Shown here: positions 24,501-39,088 of the stretch, one piece after another | How the letters are laid out: the number at the start of each line of letters is the position of its first letter | Position numbering within the stretch: the first letter of the stretch is position 1 | DNA from: Pampus argenteus | Lineage: Eukaryota > Chordata > Actinopteri > Scombriformes > Stromateidae | Assembly (NCBI GenBank): GCA_036937835.1 | Contig: CM072877.1 | Coordinates: 10,915,001 to 10,979,000, forward strand | Length of the DNA stretch: 64,000 nt | Direction of reading: 5' to 3' | Position numbers and translations under genes: made by a program | Notes under the pieces: model-generated | Databases searched by the model: none | The model's input: only the letters and a program-made list of their open reading frames with translations | What the model was told of the DNA's origin: nothing

Positions 24501-27500
24501 GTGTGGCGGGGGTCTTGCAACCACCAATTTGTTTCTCTGACTTGACACTTAACTGTGGCTCTCAGCTGTGGATCAGAGGATGCTTACACAAACACACGGC
24601 TCTCTTATAGAATACCGCATAATTTCATATATTATAAATAGTATGCATAATTAGAAGGCAGACCGAGCACCATTTTCACCCTTTGGAGTGCATCGTCAAG
24701 CTTTTTGACAGAAACCTGCTGTGTTAGTAACTTCGCTCTCTGTAGAATTTGAATGAGACATCTCTGGGAGGGAAAACACAAGACAAAAACGCATTTCCAT
24801 TTCCACAAACAGACAGACACTCAACGAGCTGAGTGCACTTTGGATGCTCAAGAAAACTCAATAAGTCCCATAATCAACTGTGTTTGTGTGTGTGTGTGTG
24901 TGTATCTGTAATGAAAACACATACACACTCACAGAGAGGTACAGTATAATGGGCTACTGCTGCCAGTGACGCACAGTTTCTGCTTATACGTAAGCAACAG
25001 CAGCAAAGAGAGACAATTCTGTATAAAAAGGAAGGAGAAACTGAGAATAGGCGATCGAACATAAAAAAGGGAGGCGAGAGGAGAGGAGAGTTAGAAAGAG
25101 CTGGATAAGATCTACAGAGACAAGACGACCGAGAGGAAAGAGAACAGAAGACGCAAAAAGGCTCAAGGAGAAGAAATCAACAGCCCACACAGAATAGAGT
25201 AGCCTAAACCTGCGGCTGGTAAGAGGGAATAACAAAGACAGAGGGGTGGCAAGGTGGGGAGGAGAGGGGGTGAGAGGAGGTGAGAGGGGAGGAAAAGATA
25301 GATGAGGAGTTCAGATAATGAGATCGATAAGAGGTAAAAGCTGCCCTGGCTTTGAGTGAAGAACAAAGCAAACCTGTAGGAGGCAAGAAGAAAGTGACAA
25401 GCTTGGACTACCTCCCATGCCCGAATGTGCAGGAGCATTTTCACCTGTACAGTACACGTTCCTTACATGAAGAAATCAATGGATGACGGTTGTGATGGAT
25501 GCAAGGAATAAAAAAAGGAGTACTGTGAAATTTTTCAGTTTAGGTAACTTCTGCTCAAAACTACAAAAAGAAGCTAACCTTCTCTTTGGGTGAAGAGATG
25601 GATTACAAAACTGGAAGCAAAGAAGAGTTCAAAGAGCATGAAGATATCCTATGAAGATATCCTATGAGTAAAAGCCAGAGAAATATGATACCCTGTAAAT
25701 ATAATTGCCACTTTTAACAGTGTAAGATGGAAAAATACATATTTTAAAAAACATAGAGACAAGATGTATTTTCAGATATAATTTAAAGAGCTGTTTGATT
25801 ACAAGCGTCTATCTTGAGAAGTAATGAATTTTAAAGTGTAAACACCTCCTTTCCAAATCCTCGGATCAAAACCAATCCAACCCAAAACAGGTCCAGACAC
25901 TTAACCACAGTGTCAAAACATTTGTAATTCTGTTGTCCCAACTATTAGTTTGGAGCAAGATCATATTTACAGACACGAGAGCACAATCTTTTTGAGAGCT
26001 TAAAACAAATCACTCATGAATCCTGTTTTTGACACTTTCATATAGTAGACGTATCCCCAGTCGTCTCTGTTCACACATTTTTTTAAAAGATCCCTGCTAA
26101 ACTGCAGCACCTCTAGCCCTGATATACTGTACTGTACAAAGCTTTTTTTATAGTTTTAACTATAAAATCATATTTCAGCTCTGAGATTCAAAATAGAAGA
26201 GTTTACTGTTGTTGTTGCTATCCTTGCTTTTGTTTGTTTGAACCACTAGGCTTGAAAAAAAAATATGTTTATATGTATATATTACTATACGTTTTTAAAT
26301 GGACACATGGTGAGATAGAGAACTGTGTGATTATCACTCACTCTTTTCAGTCCATCCTCATCCCTGCACTCACCTCTTATATCTCTGGCCAACTTTAGAA
26401 TAGGCACTTAACCTGCTCTCCTCTTATCGATCAAACTGCTCATTTTTTCACCACCTCGTGTGTCCAGGATGTGAATCATAAGATCAATCAATTATCTTTT
26501 CTACCTTTTTACCTCTGCTCTACCCTCACTCCCTTCTCTTGTCCTTTTTTCACCTTCATATAAATCATGATAATGTCTCAATTAATTCATAACCCTCTTT
26601 TCCTTTTATTTGCTCACCTCTTCGGTCCCTGGATGCTGATCATACCCATATCCTCAGAGTGGTCTGTCAGCTGGCAGTGGAAGCCTTGGTCCTGAAGAGA
26701 CGTTTTAATGTGGTTCCAGTTGTGTTCTGCTACACCACCTCCGATGGCCAGGTAGTACACGTCACCTGGAGCGAAGAAGGAGAAAATTTTTGAAAATGTG
26801 TTTGTATGTATAGAAAAGCATGCAAAAAAACTGAATGAGAAACACAGCAATAGATGCATAAGGTAGAACAACAAAGATAATAATTAAAGGATAGATTTCT
26901 AAAGACTGAATGACAAGGATATATTGAATTACAGAACAGCATATTACAATTATAGATAAAATAATAGAACCAGACAACTGCATAATAACAAAAGGTTTAA
27001 AGAACATAAAGCTAAATATTACAGACGCACAGTAATGATAGATGGACTGAGAGACAGAGCAATAAACAGAGCAGAGGAAAACAACAATACATCTTAAATA
27101 AGATACAAGAGAGTGACAGGACGTATCCAGCAACAGATAAAATATAACAGTTAAAATGACAAAACACCACAGTGATAAAGAGATAAATAGAAGAATTAAA
27201 CAAAACAGAATTATAGAAGAGATAAAAACAAGAGGGAGAGCAATAGATAAAACCGATATAGGAGACAGATATGAGAGAACGATAAAAACATCACAAACAC
27301 ACTTCACCCTTTCTCACCATCAGACTCCGGTGCCAGAGGAAGATTGGCAGCACCAGACTCCAGCCTGCTCACCGTCAGGTCAGCCTCAGTACCTCCTCTC
27401 TTATTCAGCATGCAGGTATAAACCGTGGACCCTGAAACATACACATAAACATAATTCACGTGGCATACTTTGCAGGTCGATTTAAAAGCGCACAGACTCC

Positions 27501-30500
27501 TGGAACCAGAACAGAAATACCAGAACCGGGCCAACAGAAATACAAAGTTGCTTGTTGTTTTTATGGGTAATTGTTATCAATCTCTGTCTCCAGGGAATAC
27601 ACTGATCCTGACAACATGTGAACCTTTTCTTTTTGTGACGTAGTTACCAAGGAAACGACTGAAACATGAACCCCATTAAAACTGCAATGATTGCTGAGAG
27701 CATCACTGAGAGGGCTAAAGGAGATGAAGGCTACAGTGACATGCTAATATTTGACTGTCCCTCATCTCTCATTTGATCGAATGACTTGATGTAACTATAT
27801 TCTACTCTTCTTTTAAATGGGTATTTTGGGCTTTTGTGGAAGAGTGGACTGTTTTGCTCATGTGTTTATGCCTCTATCCATGTGTCTGCCCTGTTCACTC
27901 TGTCAATCTTTGCTCCTAGCCTAGTCTCTATCTGTGCATTTGTCTGTGTGTGTGTGTGTGTATGTGTGTGCAGTCAGACACACACCTGGCTTCTTGTTGA
28001 CATCAGCAGTGAACAGCCAATCAGCAGCCTTCTTGGCATCTGGTCCAGTAAGATAGAACTTTCCAAAGTAGGACATGTCAAACACAGCCACACCGTGTCT
28101 ACATGAGAGGCACTCACTCTTAATCTGCATTTAAAAAAGCACAACACACACACACACATTTAATGAGCACAGATCCTGACATTAAATAAAAATCGGTTTT
28201 CTGGTAGCGCCCAACAGTCAAAAATGACATTTCTAAGATGATTGCATATCTATGGAGCCAGATCGTTTATTACAGTTGTTGAATGATCATAAAACTAAAG
28301 AGGTTTTGACATCAAGGTTGGTCATTCTTTGAGCTGCTGAGGTAGTTTGTGCTTCTTTAAACCCATTTTTGCAAAACGCACTGACTGACTGTATTATCAT
28401 CACTGTCTGTTGTTATTTCCCATGAGCACACATGTTCTCTTTCCTCGTGAGAGCCTTCAGGAAAAAGTGTTCATACTCACCTGGACACCTTGAGAGTTGC
28501 ATTCAATTTGATAACAATGTTCTACTAAATTATTTTCACACTTTTACACGTTGGAGCTTACCACGTCATGATGTGGAGGGAAGTCAAAGGTGTACTCCTC
28601 GCCCAGCAGGTCTTTGTACTTGTAGTTTATATTCTTCTTAATGTCGTAGGCCCCATAGTAATCATAGTCTTTAACCTTTTTGTAGTAACACAGACAAACA
28701 GTTAGAGGTTAATTAATCATCACCGTTTCCCCAAACACAGAGAAGGACAAAGCATTGGGCCAGATATTGCCTCATTATTGGCAGTCAGTCCCGCATCCAG
28801 CAAGGCTGGTGGAAAAATCCCATCTTAATTGTTTATGTCTTCCCAAATGGCTTTTGTCAATATGTGGATACAAATAAATCATTATGTGTGTGTGGGTATA
28901 GTGTAAGTGTGTGTGTCTCACAGGAGCAGGCCCGTCTTTGTTGAACCAGCCAGGTCTCTCCCAGCCATGTCTCTCTTGGAACACACAGCCCTGCGCCGTC
29001 AGCACCTGAAACACACAATCACACACACAACATTAAGTCACAAAATTGTGTAGTTAATAACTGTATTCTCATATTCAACAAAATAACTCTTACTAAGAAG
29101 AGAAATGAAAACATTCACCGATTAAGTATCTACAGATACTACAGAGTCTTTCTCGAGGGCATTTTGGCTGCTGTTTTGGAGTATTAGTGACTGCACTATC
29201 GAGTTTTTGTGGCCACTTGGGGGCTACAGAACAAGCTATAACTACAACATCAGCACGTTTTCACCTCATTACATTATTATCATCTAATTGTTATTGTGAA
29301 TTTGCTAGCAAACAGTTGCATATTTAGACAACTAGCAAACACTGATCTCCACCGACTCCTAATAAAAAAATATCTGACTCTTGAGCAGCCGATTCGTCCA
29401 CGACGTTTACCAGCTAGTTGCTTACTGTGTGTGCCTTCTGGTGCATAGTGGGTTCATTGAAGCATGTTCGCTGAAAGCAGCAGTCTACAGTAAACCTGAA
29501 CCAATGCAATGACCTGAAAGAGCAGACTGGACGTTACAATGTCTCACTATCGCTTCTCCAGGTACAAGTGGTATTATGAGACAGGACGGGCCAGGCTAGC
29601 ATGCTCTGGCCAAAATCTATGTTAGCGTCAAACTGTTGCAAACATAGTACACTTGTTAAATTCTTGATTTCATGAAAAGTGTTGAAAGTAAGATATTTCA
29701 CCACTTGCCATCCCTACTTGTTAGAATTGACAGTCGCCCACAGTCGGTAGGTATATGTTCTGTTATGCTCTCCTCCTAGCAGGCAGCTAGCCGTCTCCTG
29801 CCAGAACTTCCCACACCGAGCTATATTTACCATCTGTGCTAGCAAGGTGAAGAGAATGTGTGAGCAGCAGTGTCAGAGATGGCCCGTTTGTGCTCGGAAA
29901 TAATCCTGCATTTCTTTCCTAAAACAAGACAGTCTCATTATTTGTGCAAGGACTGCTTCTTTGGCCAAACAAACCTCTTAAGCACCTCTCATCCATAATA
30001 TACTGTATGTCATCGTGATTATGAGCGAGAGCCAGTATCGCTGGTAAACGCTCATTTAAAAAGCAATAATTACACTTTTTCCACACTGTTTTTTTTCTCC
30101 TTCTCCGCTCCGCTACCCCTACACCAAGTCTACACTGCTCTCTAATAGTAGGAAGGCTAGTTGCTAGGTGATGGCCCTTGATGAGTGATTAGCAGGGGTC
30201 TCAAGATGCTTGCAGCTCAGGGTTGGACTGACCCAGTCTAACAGGGACTGTGCTCTCCTTCTAGAGACAGTGCTCCATACTGTCTGGCTTAAAAACTGAT
30301 GCCATAATTATACAGGAACATAACGGCGTGAGTAACGAAACGCATTGACAACACTGTTTATGCAATTTGTGCGACAGTAATCGTGTTTTGAAATAATGCC
30401 TACATGCAAAGCAGCAGAAATTGCAACAGCTAAAAGGTAAATGAAGTCTGGAATAGGAAAGCAAGGCTAAGTGGGTCATTAATGCATAAAATATGACAGC

Positions 30501-33500
30501 GAGGCCTATTAAGAATTTGTGTCGGGCTAAGGAGAAACCGAAAGACATCTGAGACTAGGCTACCGAAACTAAGTGTATCATTTAGAGTCATGTTGGCAGG
30601 GATTGTATTAATAAACGCTGGAGATAAGCTATGCTGCCAACAGCCTTCTGACTGAACCTGAGGGGTAAGTAAGTGACGAAACGCGTGCAGAGAAAAAAAG
30701 ATAAAACATACTGATAAAAAAGGGGTCATTGTCATAGACAAATAACTGTATCTTTGCAAACGCTTACATCATGTCTTCAAGACAAAACCAATAACGGACA
30801 TGAAAGCAGACACAGAGATGGGTCTACATTAATATTTCTAACTTTTTTGATATATGTTCTCTCTTCAGTGTCTTCTACGTGCATTTACATACATAGATGT
30901 TAGTATACATGCCTACACACAACTATGGTTCCAGCAGCATTGTTTATATATTGATTTGCTCTATTGTCACATCACTGTCTTAATTTGCATATCAGATGCT
31001 GATGTTACAGAAGGTAAAAAAAACAATGGTGACTCTTTCTTGCACACAGTATAAGTGCTCTCACAAAAAAAACAAACAGATTGTGACGAGAAGAAAGACA
31101 AAATTACAGGAAGAGAGCAACAGACAGACATGATGTATGAGTAGCAGGATGAATAGAGGAGGATGACAAAAAGAGAGAATACCACTAACAGTTAAGACAA
31201 AGAAATATGGAGAGTTTTCTTATTATGGGCCAAAACTGGAAAAAACGCTACCCATAAATCCACCATGCTACAGATGTCAATTTCTTTAAAACCATTGTAA
31301 GACTCACATATTTTAATCTTTGAAATTTTTTTTTTTTAGTAGTCTGTATCATCGGGGCTTATTAAATGTCCTATCATACTCTTTAACAGATTTTTGATGT
31401 TTTTAATGCTTTATTTGCCACCGAATCTAATTTACAGTATTTGTTTAAAATGTTGTACATTATTATAAAATGTTTAAAATTTCATTCTTGTTTTAAAGAA
31501 TTTTCTAAAGTAAAAGTTATAAATACAGAAGCAAAAAAAAAAAAAAAAAAAAATCTCTTTCGCTGCCAATTAAACCTGTGGTGCCCTCACATATATGAGT
31601 CAAACCACAGCTAGAAGCGGTCTGACTAACTCACAGCAGAAACACAGCTCTTCATGAAACATCCTGTTTAACTGCACTAGAGATCAAGTCACCCATCTAC
31701 CTCATGGAAAGGGTCCTTCCTCATGTTTCGGCTGGCCAGAGGCTCATCAAATGGGAACACCACTGAGTAGTTTTTAGCGTACGACTCGTGGCTCCTTTCT
31801 CTGATCCAGCTTTTGTTGTCCGTCAGCGAGTTATGGAAGCGTCTGAGACACGAGGGGGAGGAATTCAAAAGATTATCACTCATTAAAAGTCACAATCACT
31901 CCATTAAAAGTTCATCATTATGGTTCCTTTTGCTCTTTAATAAAATCAGAAGCTCAAAACCATCTCCTACTTGGTAGAGTATATGCAGTTTTCTGTGATG
32001 TAACCGCAACCGCTCATACATCTATATACACTTATATATACACAGTAGTTGCATGCATAGATGTACCTGATGTCATATCCATACATGTCCTTTTCAGGGC
32101 GGCCGTGTATGATCCAGTGAGCCAGCTCTCTACCACAACCGCCTCCCAGCATCATACCTGGCAAATACGACACACACAAACAAAAAGCAAAAATGACACA
32201 GTTCCTTACAAACACCAAAATACTGCTGGAACAATTAGCCAATCAATCAAATACACAGTTGACCACAATTAATCATCGCTATTTTAATCAAAGATCAATT
32301 AAAAGATTGATTAATTCCTTAAGGCATTCATTAATCACAAATGGCACCTCTCCCTTTCTCTCTGGGACTGTAAGCAGTACATTCATTTGAAGAAAAGAAG
32401 AGCAGTTTAACACATCACTTCTGTCCTCTACTGCAGCCACTATATCTCATATGACCTACAGAGAATTGTTTGACCTTTGTTCCATCATTTGACCTTCACT
32501 CACAGCTGTTCCTAAGCAATCTGACCTCATCGGCCTCATGTAGCCAACAGCTGCAGTATTCTGTTTATTTCGTCCCAACAAACACACAAACACTGGCACT
32601 TCAATATTTCATCCATCCAGCCCCAAAACTGCTGGGTTAATGAGCTGCTCCCTTTTAGCAACCCCCTTCTTGTGTTGTGGTGCTGGTAATTTGCATACAC
32701 CACGTGTGTGTGTGTGTGTGTATTGCATGTGCGCGTGCAAACACACTCAACATCAATACGCATCAGCATGACCAGGGTGTCCTTGCATCCCTCTATCTCC
32801 ATCTCTCATTGCGTCACTTTGGGCCAAGCCTAGTTGGACGTTTGAATGGATGGATAGATGGAGGGATTGCTGGATGGATGGATGGGAGCAGGGGTAGAGG
32901 GATAGAGGGATAGAGGACAGAGGGACGGGGATGATAGAGTTCTCCCAAGACACTGTGGAGACAAACAGCAAGGGCGAGGTGGCACTGATAAATGTCACCC
33001 AAGATAGCCACGCTGATGTGTCAGCGCATATCTGCATGTGAACCCTCATGCTTGTGCTTCTACTCATCTTGTCATCCCTCCTCTCCGCCTTTGTGCTTCT
33101 CTCTATCTGTGTCTCGCTCTATTATTGTTTGTCAATGCTGTGCAAACATTTGTTACGTTCCATGTCATTATCTGTCACTCCCTCTCTCCTCCTCTTCTGC
33201 GTTGCTCTCAGATCCTCTTTAGATATTTACTCTCTCTCTCTCTTCTGACATTTCTATTGATGCCATTAGCGATTCAAAATATAGTTTTAAAGAAACAGAA
33301 AATATACATATGTACACCCCCTGTATTTATACTTAAACCACATCATCCTTAAAGTTTCTTCTCTAAGAAAACCTAATCCAATTTCAGATCTCAGTACTGC
33401 ATCCGACACCACATCAACCACAACATATTAATGGACAGAATAGAAATAGACTTTCTGGCACAGCGCTGAACTGGTTTGAATCATGCAGACAACACACACA

Positions 33501-35784
33501 TTTATATGAGCCAATAATTAAAATGTTAAAAATGTTAAATTGAATGTTAAAAACCAAGCCGGAAATCTTGGTGTAGTCGTGGACTTGACATGAATTTAAA
33601 CAAGCCACATTGAGAGATGTGGTAAAGCACTCTGAATTGCCTTGTTGAGCTGTGCTATACAAATAAACTTGCCTTGCTTTGACACTAAGAAAGTAAGTTA
33701 AGGTTGCCTGGCAACAAATACAACTTCTGCAAGCAGAGTTGCTGATTGCTTGGCAACCAAATTGAACTCCAGCAAGTAAAAAATGAAAGAACTAGAGGCT
33801 TAAAACTTGCACTCAATGATGGATTTAAAAAAAATAATTTTTTAACAATGTGAATCTGTCGACTTTGACCCTGTGGTTTTGGAATTATACTCTTTTCTCT
33901 TGCCCTGCCTTGAGCCAGATATGCTGTGTGAGTTCATATGTATATGAGTTTTGTGTAATGGAGTGAAATGGACAAAGGATTTTTCTTTCGCCAGAGGGAC
34001 ATAGAGGCAAAATGATAGATATACTGGAGAGAAAGGGTTAGACAAAAGATGGCATGAGGAAAAGTGGACATCCTTAAGCTCCTGCTTTGATAAAAGCTAC
34101 TGAGGATGTTTAGTTATAAAATGTGATGAAATTAATGAAAAGCTCAGGTACGCGAGTATATGAGCTCTCAATGGATAGCAGGATATTATAATAATAATAA
34201 TAATAATTATAATAAGAGGTACTCATGAACAGCACGGACTCATAAGCAAAGACCTAACTTCCAACTTATCCAACTTATGATTACAAAAACTCAGACATTT
34301 CTGCAGCAGAAACAGACATAGAAGGAATGTCTGTGTGTAACGTTGGGGTGTTGTACATCCACCCATTAGTGCTCCACTTTTTTGTATTTTTCTCAAGGGA
34401 AAATCATCTATACCTAACTATAACTATAAGTGTGAATGATTTGTACCATTCGTTTTAGGTAATGTGACTGGAGATGTGTTTGCGCTCTCCGTCATCTTCC
34501 AGCACTGTTGACAAACTACCTACACATTTAAAAACACTAAACCTTATGTAAACACGGTGTGACTATAGACTGCTGGACTTACCGGCACTGTTGAAGCCGC
34601 AGCCCAAGAAGAAACCTCTGACCTCTGGGGCTTCTCCCATCAGGGGCTTATGGTCTGCTGTAAATGATTCTGAGGACGGACAGAGAAAGTTTGTGGACAA
34701 CAGTGGCAGCAAATGTAATATACACAAACGTGGTTTCTCCAATAATACCTTTATTTTGTGTAAAAGATCCAGGGTCACTGACAATGTCTTCCTGTTTGTC
34801 TTACTTCAATGTTCTATAAGCGATTGTTACCCATTTACATTGTATGCTGTCAGTTTGCCCAGGTCTTTCTTTTTATAAGGAGATAATGTAACCAACCTTA
34901 AAATAAGATGGATTTATTCACTGTATGTGGGAATTTGTATTTTTGAGAATACAGTTCTTTCCTCTGTGGTAATTCACTCCCATTAATCACCACCTAAGAC
35001 AGCAATGAAGCCCTGAGCAGCAAAATGTTTTTGAAAGGGAGTCAGTGAACCTAACACCCAAACCACAAAGAAAGATCCGAGGTCAAGTGTTTCACTTACT
35101 GTGGCTAAAAATACACACATGCATATTTTCCCTCTCTCTCATCATTCATTAAACATACAGATGTTCATCAGCCACAATAAATTACCTGCTGAAAAGGCCA
35201 AAGGAAAACTGTCTAACCTTTACCTGTGATTAACCTACTTAAGTGTAAATCCTACCTTAATCCTAAACCAACCTTTTGAAAAAGGAATCGCTAAAATACC
35301 TTTCAATCAGGGATTTTTCCTCATTTTTACTCGTTTGTGATTTCTGCTCTACTGCCTGATATTTCCCAGAGGAAACTGTTTAGTGAGCACACTATCAATA
35401 TTCAATGCTCAATGTGGTAAAAAATGTAAAAACAACATTTGTTGTCATCTGTCTCTATAAATGTCTATTGCTTTTCTCTGTTTATACTCTGCTGTTTCCT
35501 TCTGTCATTCTCTCATTTTTTGGGTCATCCGTCCATGTATGCGTGTGTGTGTATTTGTGTAAATATACGTTTCGGCTCTCACTTGTTTCAGTTCTCAAAA
35601 TCATTCTGACTACTTAACAATATAATGATGAAAGATTCAAATTCAATACTGTAACTCCTCGTGCTAAACAGCAACAGACTGGCTCACTCGGCTACCTTGG
35701 CAACGTGTCTGGACAGGAAATCAGACTTGAGATAATCAAAGTCCTCTATAAAACAGATGGCTAGTTTAGGTATACAGATACATA

Positions 35785-35836
<52 letters not shown>

Positions 35837-38800
35837 ATAGGAAATGTGTGCATGTGTGGTTCAGGTATTCCTTATGTTGCAGGGAAATGCATCTATTTAC
35901 ACAGTTCACAGTTGTGTATTAGGATAAGTCTCCAGGAAATGAATGCAAGTCAATATAGACATATATGTACCTGGCCCACAGACAGTGGACTTGATGCCAG
36001 TCTGTTCAAGAACAGGAACTCTGTTGATCGCACCCTCGATATGTTGCATGAACACATCCCAGTCCAGGTCAAACAGGCTGAAGGCAAACTTATCAGAGAC
36101 CTGGAAAACACAACACACACAAAAAACATCACGGATACATCATACTTATTTCATCTAAACTACACAGCATACTTGCTTATTTATTTTTCATACAGATTCT
36201 TGTATTTCCAATGTTCTATCTCCAGGCTTGTATTCAAATAACATGAAGAAAAAAATAAATATGACTGTAGCCATCCAACTGTGTGTGTGTGTGTGTGTAC
36301 TGTCACAACACACTCTGTTAAATTGACCCTTTCTCACCGGGGAATCAACATCTGTCATATCAGACCCTTCCTTCTCAAGCCTCTTCTAGACGTTCTTCAT
36401 CCAATATTCAGGACATCTACAGCACCCTCCTTGTCAGCTGGGCCAGAGTGCAACCTTAAGCTGCTACAAGACTGCCTCATCTTAAAATTCTCCCCTTTTA
36501 TACTAATCTGTCTGACTCAGGGTACTCAAATTAAAAATCTTTGTACGGTTGCCCAGTCCAGCACACCAGCTTGTGTTCTGTGCAGTGATTTTATCCGTCT
36601 TATATCCTGACACTGATGTGGTCGTCCCTCCACTTGAACTCGACTCTTCTCCATCCTGGCTCCTCCATGGCGGAATGAAATTAGTGTAAACTTTCAATTG
36701 TGATTAAGACTTGAATCTCACAGGAATGATGCAAGTTGACAGTTCCTGCTTTTAATGTTGTCAAAGCGTTTGTCATTGGCACACTCAAATGAAGTATCAA
36801 AGAAGCTGTACTCTTTGTCCTAGACACTATACTTCTCTTAATCGCACCCAAGCCAGTGATCCTGCCCATCTTCACTCAGTAGACATCCTCTATTCTCTCC
36901 CTGCTAATTCTTCTTTCTGTATCTTCTCTCTCTCTTCCTCCATCTGCTTCACAACATCAAAGCCACGCTCAGTTGCAGAACAAGAACAAAAGAAGCCGCT
37001 TCTGCACAAAGACAATCCTCTAAAATGTAAAACCACAGAGGAGTCTGTAGACAGGCAGGCAGCCAGATGGAAACACAGAATGTTATGAAGTCAGTTTGAC
37101 GAATGGATAATTTTCATAGGGAAAAGTAGGTGGCAATCTTTGCTTGTGAATGGTACGGATCCAAATGGTACGGATTAAATTGTATTAGAGTGCAGATACA
37201 AGGAATACATGAATATATCAAACAGGAATGCACGAGAAAAGAACAGAGATAAGTGTAAGATGTTGAGCGAAAAAGAGCGAGCAGAGAGAGGCTTGTCACC
37301 TGACCTACCTGGCCAGTACCCTGCTCTAAAAACCCATCTCTCAGAGAAAGTACACATCCATTAAGACCAAGACCACCTGTCAATTCAGATGCTTTTAAAA
37401 AGATCAATCTCCAAAGTCCCCCATCCGCACCAATAAAAGCATTTTAATCAATAGCGGAGCAAAAAAAAAATGAGGTGAGTGGGTGGTGCTGAAAGAACAG
37501 TTACGGGGTCACACACACAGTTTTCTGAGTCAAGTTATGAATGTGACCTCTAAGCTAGTACAGCAGCACATAATGTAGACAAGTGAAAGAAGAACACAAC
37601 AAATAAGAGATGAGGTCAAACTGATGGAGAGAATGAGAAGTTTATGAACAAGATAAAAGTTTTACCGTCATACCGCTCACTCAGGCACACAGACAGTCAA
37701 TACACACGTTTTCACAGTTATGAAGAATGATGCGATAAATCATTCAGGTAATATGCAAGTTTACCTCATCCCAGAAGACAGGGTTATGTTCATAGCCACC
37801 CACAGACAGGGCGTCACCTTGGAGGCGCAGGTAGACTGATGCATCATGGTCTCTGACATTTGGCATGTTCTGCAAATAACGGTCAAAACATACAGAACGA
37901 AACAGTTAGCAGATTCAATTAATTGTTTGACCTTTTTAGTGTCAAATGTAATGCTGAATGCACAACATAAAGTACTATAGCCTTAATCTTTATCTAAAGA
38001 AATGTACAACTTGATTTGTTTTGCAGCTACAACTGTAAAATATTCATTCATAATGACAAACCTCATGGCATTCAGTGCTGCTATGGTTTTAGAAAAGCAT
38101 AGCACAGAGACATACAGTATGTACAAAGCAGGGTATAATATACAGGACTTAATAACCATAAACATCTTTACAGCATACCATGACATACCTTAACAAACCG
38201 TAGCATGTTTTTTTAATGCATAGAATCACAGCTACTGACATACTGTGAAATTGTCTTTCAAAAACACAGCAGAGACAACAATTCATCCTCTTTTGTCACA
38301 GTAAATATTCTTGCAGAAATAATAATAATAAAAAGTTACACACCCAATATGTTGTGTCATCTATATTCATCCTTAGTGCTTTTTATTATAAATTCAACCG
38401 ACTCAGTGGTTACAAAACCAGTGAACACGCTGATATTTGGAAAGCAGCTCATTACATATAATGAGTGCTGAAGTGCTTCTCTCCTCTCTCAGTTTAGCAA
38501 CTTACTCTATGTGATCAATACTGAGCACTGCGCTGCACATCTGATACTCACACACAAACATACAGGACACGATTATTGTCAGCAAGTCTGGCGTGTTATA
38601 CATTTAAAGCCACTATAGCCTCTCGAGACTTAAACGTGCATCACATCACAGAAGTCATCTTAAGATGTTGGAACTGACAGGTTGCACACAGATTTCCTGA
38701 TGGCATCCGAGTGTGTGCATGTGTGTCCTTTTGTGTGTGGGCTGATGTCCGTGTACATGATGTAGCAGTAATGCTGGCTAAGCTGCTCTTAAACTACATA

Positions 38801-39045
38801 ACACGGCTCTGACAGTCTGTATAAAACCACCGGAGGAACACAGTTATGCATGTGCACACTCATCTAACACACACACACACACACAAAATCAACAACCAGA
38901 CAGTTACAGTGTATCGTGTACAAAAGCCACGTCATGCATGCGTTATACATCCATCAAGGGGCCTCTCTTACCCCCATAAATACACATAGTAGTGGATACT
39001 TACAAAACAACCTTTCTCTCCTATACAAACAACCACATGTCATGC

Positions 39046-39088
<43 letters not shown>

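Noticed and set aside
26762..27307. 181-codon - strand open frame in a sardh intron
   Set aside because: Very Ile/Leu/Ser/Cys-rich, unlike any family I know. Its 3' end runs into the real exon 26618-26765 in the wrong frame. The AT-rich intron explains it.
30430..30759. 109-codon - strand open frame in a sardh intron
   Set aside because: No known motif and no splice-site support. Kept only as part of the possible unclassified repeat at 30320-30690.
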